Origin: Amycolatopsis vancoresmycina
GTDB lineage: Bacteria > Actinomycetota > Actinomycetes > Mycobacteriales > Pseudonocardiaceae
Direction: 5' to 3'
Length of the DNA: 64,000 bases
Assembly: GCF_000716785.1 (NCBI RefSeq)
Contig: NZ_JNYY01000008.1
Span: 1-64,000, forward strand
The notes under the pieces were generated by a model. That model saw only the letters and a list, made by a program, of their open reading frames with translations, made no database searches and was not told where the DNA came from. A program made the translations under genes and the position numbers. Below, one piece after another: positions 60,132 through 64,000 of the stretch; the stretch's first letter is position 1, and each line of letters starts with the position of its first letter.

Positions 60132-60503
60132 ATGAGCACCGTTGAGCTGACCGCCGAGAACTTCGACCAGACGGTAACCGACCACGAGTTCGTCCTGATC
60201 GACTTCTGGGCGAGCTGGTGCGGGCCGTGCCGCCAGTTCGCGCCGGTCTACGAGAAGGCCTCCGAGAAGCACGAGGACATCGTCTTCGCGAGCGTCGACA
60301 CCGAAGCGCAGCAGCAGCTCGCGGCCGCCTTCGACGTCCGCTCGATCCCGACGCTGGCCATCATCCGGGACAAGACGCTGATCTACGCCCAGCCGGGCGC
60401 GCTCCCCGAAGCGGCGCTCGAGGACCTCATCAAGCAGGCCCGCGAGGTCGACATGGACGAGGTCAAGCGCAAGGCCGCCGAAGCCGAGGCCGAACAGGCC
60501 TGA
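60132..60503 (+). CDS. trxA: Thioredoxin family protein
   Basis: 123 residues. The active site WASWCGPCRQFAPVYEKAS (WCGPC) and the cis-Pro loop VRSIPTLAIIRDKTLIYAQP are intact, so it should be redox-active in the cytoplasm. A charged helical tail of about 15 residues (VKRKAAEAEAEQA) extends beyond the core. Single gene with terminator at 60512-60553, divergent from DUF2630. Confidence 0.93.
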   Translation: MSTVELTAENFDQTVTDHEFVLIDFWASWCGPCRQFAPVYEKASEKHEDIVFASVDTEAQQQLAAAFDVRSIPTLAIIRDKTLIYAQPGALPEAALEDLIKQAREVDMDEVKRKAAEAEAEQA

Positions 60504-60511
60504 CCACCACC

Positions 60512-60553
60512 ACACGGCGAAGGCCGCCCCCGCGGGTGCGGCCTTCGCCGTGT
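60512..60553. terminator. 16-bp bidirectional hairpin terminator
   Basis: ACACGGCGAAGGCCGC (60512-60527) is the reverse complement of 60538-60553, loop of 10 bases. It fills the gap between the convergent trxA and putB stops, touching the putB stop codon. Confidence 0.75.
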
Positions 60554-61483
60554 TCAGGACCGGGTGGCGAGCCCGCGCAGGAAGAACGCCAGGTTGGCCG
60601 GGCGCTCGGCCAGCCGCCGCATGAAGTAGCCGTACCACTCGTCGCCGTAGGGCACGTAGACACGCATCCGCGCGCCCGACGCGGCGATCCGCGCCTGCTC
60701 CTCCGGCCGGATGCCGTAGAGCATCTGGAACTCGTGGTCGTCGTCCTTCCGGCCGTTCTCCTCGGCCAGCGCGGCCGCGATTTCGATCATCCGCGGGTCG
60801 TGCGAGGCCACCATCGGGTACCCCTGGCCGGCCATCAGGACGCGCAGGCAGCGGACGTAGGACTTGTCCACGTCGGCCTTGTCCTGGAAGGCCACCGATT
60901 CCGGCTCGGCGTACGCGCCCTTGCACAGCCGCACGCGCGACCCGGGCCCGGACAGCTCCCGGCAGTCCTGCTCGGTGCGCCGCAGGTACGCCTGCAGCAC
61001 CGCACCCACCCACGGGTACTCGCCGCGCAGCTCCTGCAGGATGCCGAGCGTCGAGTCCGTGGTGGTGTGGTCCTCCATGTCGAGCGTCACGGTGGCGCCG
61101 ACCGCCTCGGCCGCCGCGCAGATCTTCCGGGCGTTCTCCAGGGCGACGTCCTCGCCGTTCGACGGCAGGAACTGCCCGACCGCCGAGAGCTTCACCGACA
61201 CGTCGGCTCCGGAAGCCAGGCCCTCCGCGGCCAGCGCCGACAGCACGGCTTCGTAGGCCGCGACGGTCGCCGCCGCCTGTGCGGCGTCCGTGGTGTCCTC
61301 GCCCAGGTGGTCGAGGGTGATCCGGCGGCCGTCCGCGGCCAGTTCCCTGGCGACGCGGACCGCGTCGGCGGTCTCGGACCCGGCGACGAACCGGCGCACC
61401 ACGGAACGCGTGGCGGGCACGGCTTCCACGAGCCGCCGGATGCCCTTCGACCGGGCGGCGGCGAGCAGCGGGGCACGCAGCAT
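60554..61483 (-). CDS. putB: Proline dehydrogenase
   Basis: 309 residues, monofunctional PRODH, a TIM-barrel FAD enzyme. ADVSVKLSAVGQFLPSNG, TVTLDMEDHTTTDSTL, YPWVGAVLQAYLRRTEQD, VRLCKGAYAEPESVAFQDKA and the C-terminal YVPYGDEWYGYFMRRLAERP (with conserved Tyr and ExxxRRxxE-like substrate-binding residues) are present. It oxidises proline to pyrroline-5-carboxylate and passes electrons to the quinone pool. It lies 13 bases downstream of pruA, in one operon. Confidence 0.94.
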   Translation of the reverse strand: MLRAPLLAAARSKGIRRLVEAVPATRSVVRRFVAGSETADAVRVARELAADGRRITLDHLGEDTTDAAQAAATVAAYEAVLSALAAEGLASGADVSVKLSAVGQFLPSNGEDVALENARKICAAAEAVGATVTLDMEDHTTTDSTLGILQELRGEYPWVGAVLQAYLRRTEQDCRELSGPGSRVRLCKGAYAEPESVAFQDKADVDKSYVRCLRVLMAGQGYPMVASHDPRMIEIAAALAEENGRKDDDHEFQMLYGIRPEEQARIAASGARMRVYVPYGDEWYGYFMRRLAERPANLAFFLRGLATRS

Positions 61484-61496
61484 GACGGACTCCCTC

Positions 61497-63125
<1,629 letters not shown>

Positions 63126-63155
63126 GGCGGCTCCTCTGCTTACTGTCCTGATGCC

Positions 63156-63203
63156 CCGAACGGTAACTCCGGACACTCTTCCCAGGCTTGTCCGAACGGC
63201 TAA
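63156..63203. promoter_or_regulatory. Direct-repeat candidate regulatory site in the pruA/pucR gap
   Basis: CCGAACGGTAA (63156-63166) and CCGAACGGCTAA (63192-63203) repeat 36 bases apart, in the 117-base divergent promoter region. Binding by the PucR-type regulator is plausible but unproven. Confidence 0.4.
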
Positions 63204-63242
63204 AATCGCTCGTATGATCTTGTTCGATCGGATAGCTTGGCG

Positions 63243-64000
63243 ATGACCTCGCTGCGGCACGTGCTGGCCACGCTCGGCGAGCCGCTCGTCGAGGTCGTGG
63301 TGGCCCCGCACGGCCTCGGCGTCCCGGTCACCGACGTCGTCATCCTCGACCCCGAGGACCCCCTGGAGGCGTCCCCCGGCGACCTGGTGCTGGTGATCGG
63401 CGCGCGCGGCCGGGCGGCGGCGCCGGCCATCCGGGCGGCCGGGCGCGGCGGCGCGGCCGCGGTGGCGGTCAAGGGCGCGACCGGCGCCGACGTCGCCGCC
63501 GACGCGGGCGTCGCCCTGCTCACCGTCGGCGCCGAGGCGCGCTGGGAGCAGGTGGAGGCGCTGGCCCGTGGCGTCGTCGAGGCGGCGCGCGCGGGCGGCG
63601 AGGCGGCCAGCGGCGAGGTGCTCGGCGACCTGTTCGCCCTGGCCCAGACCATCGCGACGCTCACCGGCGGCCTGGTCAGCATCGAGGACACGGCGAACCG
63701 GGTGCTCGCCTACTCCCGGGCGGGCGACGAGGTCGACGAGCTGCGGCGGCTGTCGATCCTCGGCCGCGAAGGCCCGGAACGCTACCTGGCGATGCTCCGC
63801 GAATGGGGCGTCTACCAGCGGCTTCGGGCGGGCGAAGGGATCGTGCGGATCGACGAGCGGCCCGAGCTGGGCATCCGCCGCCGGATCGCGGCCGGCATCC
63901 ACGCGGGCAAGCAGCCGCTCGGCACGATCTGGGTCCAGGAGGGCGCCCAGCCGCTCACCGAACGCGCCGAGACGGCCCTGCTCGGCGCGAGCCGCACCCT
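63243..64000 (+). CDS. PucR family transcriptional regulator, cut by window edge
   Basis: 252 residues of the N-terminal part are visible, open to the right edge. The opening TSLRHVLATLGEPLVEVVVA and PVTDVVILDPEDPLEASPGD is a PucR-type N-terminal domain, followed by GDLFALAQTIATLTGGLVSI and a GAF-like segment (NRVLAYSRAGDEVDELRRLS). The C-terminal HTH lies outside the window. Such regulators divergent from pruA-putB activate proline catabolism in response to proline or P5C in actinobacteria. ATG at 63243 is used; there is no clear Shine-Dalgarno. Confidence 0.85.
   Translation, partial: MTSLRHVLATLGEPLVEVVVAPHGLGVPVTDVVILDPEDPLEASPGDLVLVIGARGRAAAPAIRAAGRGGAAAVAVKGATGADVAADAGVALLTVGAEARWEQVEALARGVVEAARAGGEAASGEVLGDLFALAQTIATLTGGLVSIEDTANRVLAYSRAGDEVDELRRLSILGREGPERYLAMLREWGVYQRLRAGEGIVRIDERPELGIRRRIAAGIHAGKQPLGTIWVQEGAQPLTERAETALLGASRT

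Overview
The window is high-GC (clearly above 70% by eye) actinomycete chromosome. GTG starts, 4-base GTGA/ATGA gene overlaps and strong codon bias toward C/G at third positions are everywhere. Gene content and order point to Pseudonocardiaceae, most likely Amycolatopsis or a close relative (inference). A conserved core runs through the left third: aroE, mltG, ruvX, alaS, rarA, aspS and an Rv2578c-type radical SAM gene. These follow the same order as M. tuberculosis Rv2552c to Rv2578c, with accessory genes inserted between them.

0-18 kb: the 3' tail of a transposase at the left edge; a D-2-hydroxyacid dehydrogenase; a small membrane protein and TetR regulator with two near-identical palindromic operators; a decayed methyltransferase; GrpB; the aroE/mltG/ruvX/alaS/DUF6167/DUF948 operon; rarA; a TetR/P450/metallophosphoesterase group; an SGNH hydrolase; and an APH-fold protein whose catalytic loop is degenerate.

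18-30 kb: DUF389 and aspS; a MerB-like protein lacking one catalytic cysteine; a radical SAM protein interrupted by a 292-residue intein placed at the third Fe-S cysteine; SthA transhydrogenase; and a large SARP-type ATPase regulator. The regulator is followed by a flavoprotein gene whose promoter carries 11-bp-period direct repeats in the arrangement expected for a SARP site.

30-40 kb: an iron-box-controlled, fully overlapping four-gene siderophore operon (decarboxylase, N-hydroxylase, IucA/IucC synthetase, glutamine-synthetase-like ligase). Divergent from it is a crcB-DUF190-crcB fluoride-export operon, followed by a large polytopic membrane protein. The glutamine-synthetase-like gene sits where an acyltransferase would be expected, and it lies in an island of strand-asymmetric base composition.

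40-50 kb: a PPK2 / S9 peptidase / LLM-oxidoreductase operon; an ArsR-SRPBCC pair with its operator; rocD; DUF2252; a Tat-exported glycoside hydrolase; a D-amino-acid-oxidase-like flavoprotein; PAP2; and zapE.

50-64 kb: a RibD-type reductase, then a seven-gene sigma/Asp23/DUF2273/DUF6286/AmaP envelope-stress cluster, a solo LigC-type DNA ligase, a lipoprotein with an alpha/beta-hydrolase fold but no nucleophilic serine, an ECF42 sigma factor with its DGPF partner, DUF2630, thioredoxin, and proline catabolism (putB-pruA) divergent from a PucR regulator cut by the right edge.

Two signals cut across genes. A 13-bp palindrome, GTCCACWGTGGAC, occurs six times perfectly, always inside coding sequence as an in-frame Ser-Thr-Val-Asp with rare Thr codons. 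Long perfect hairpins close many transcription units. No tRNA, rRNA, CRISPR array or replication origin was seen.
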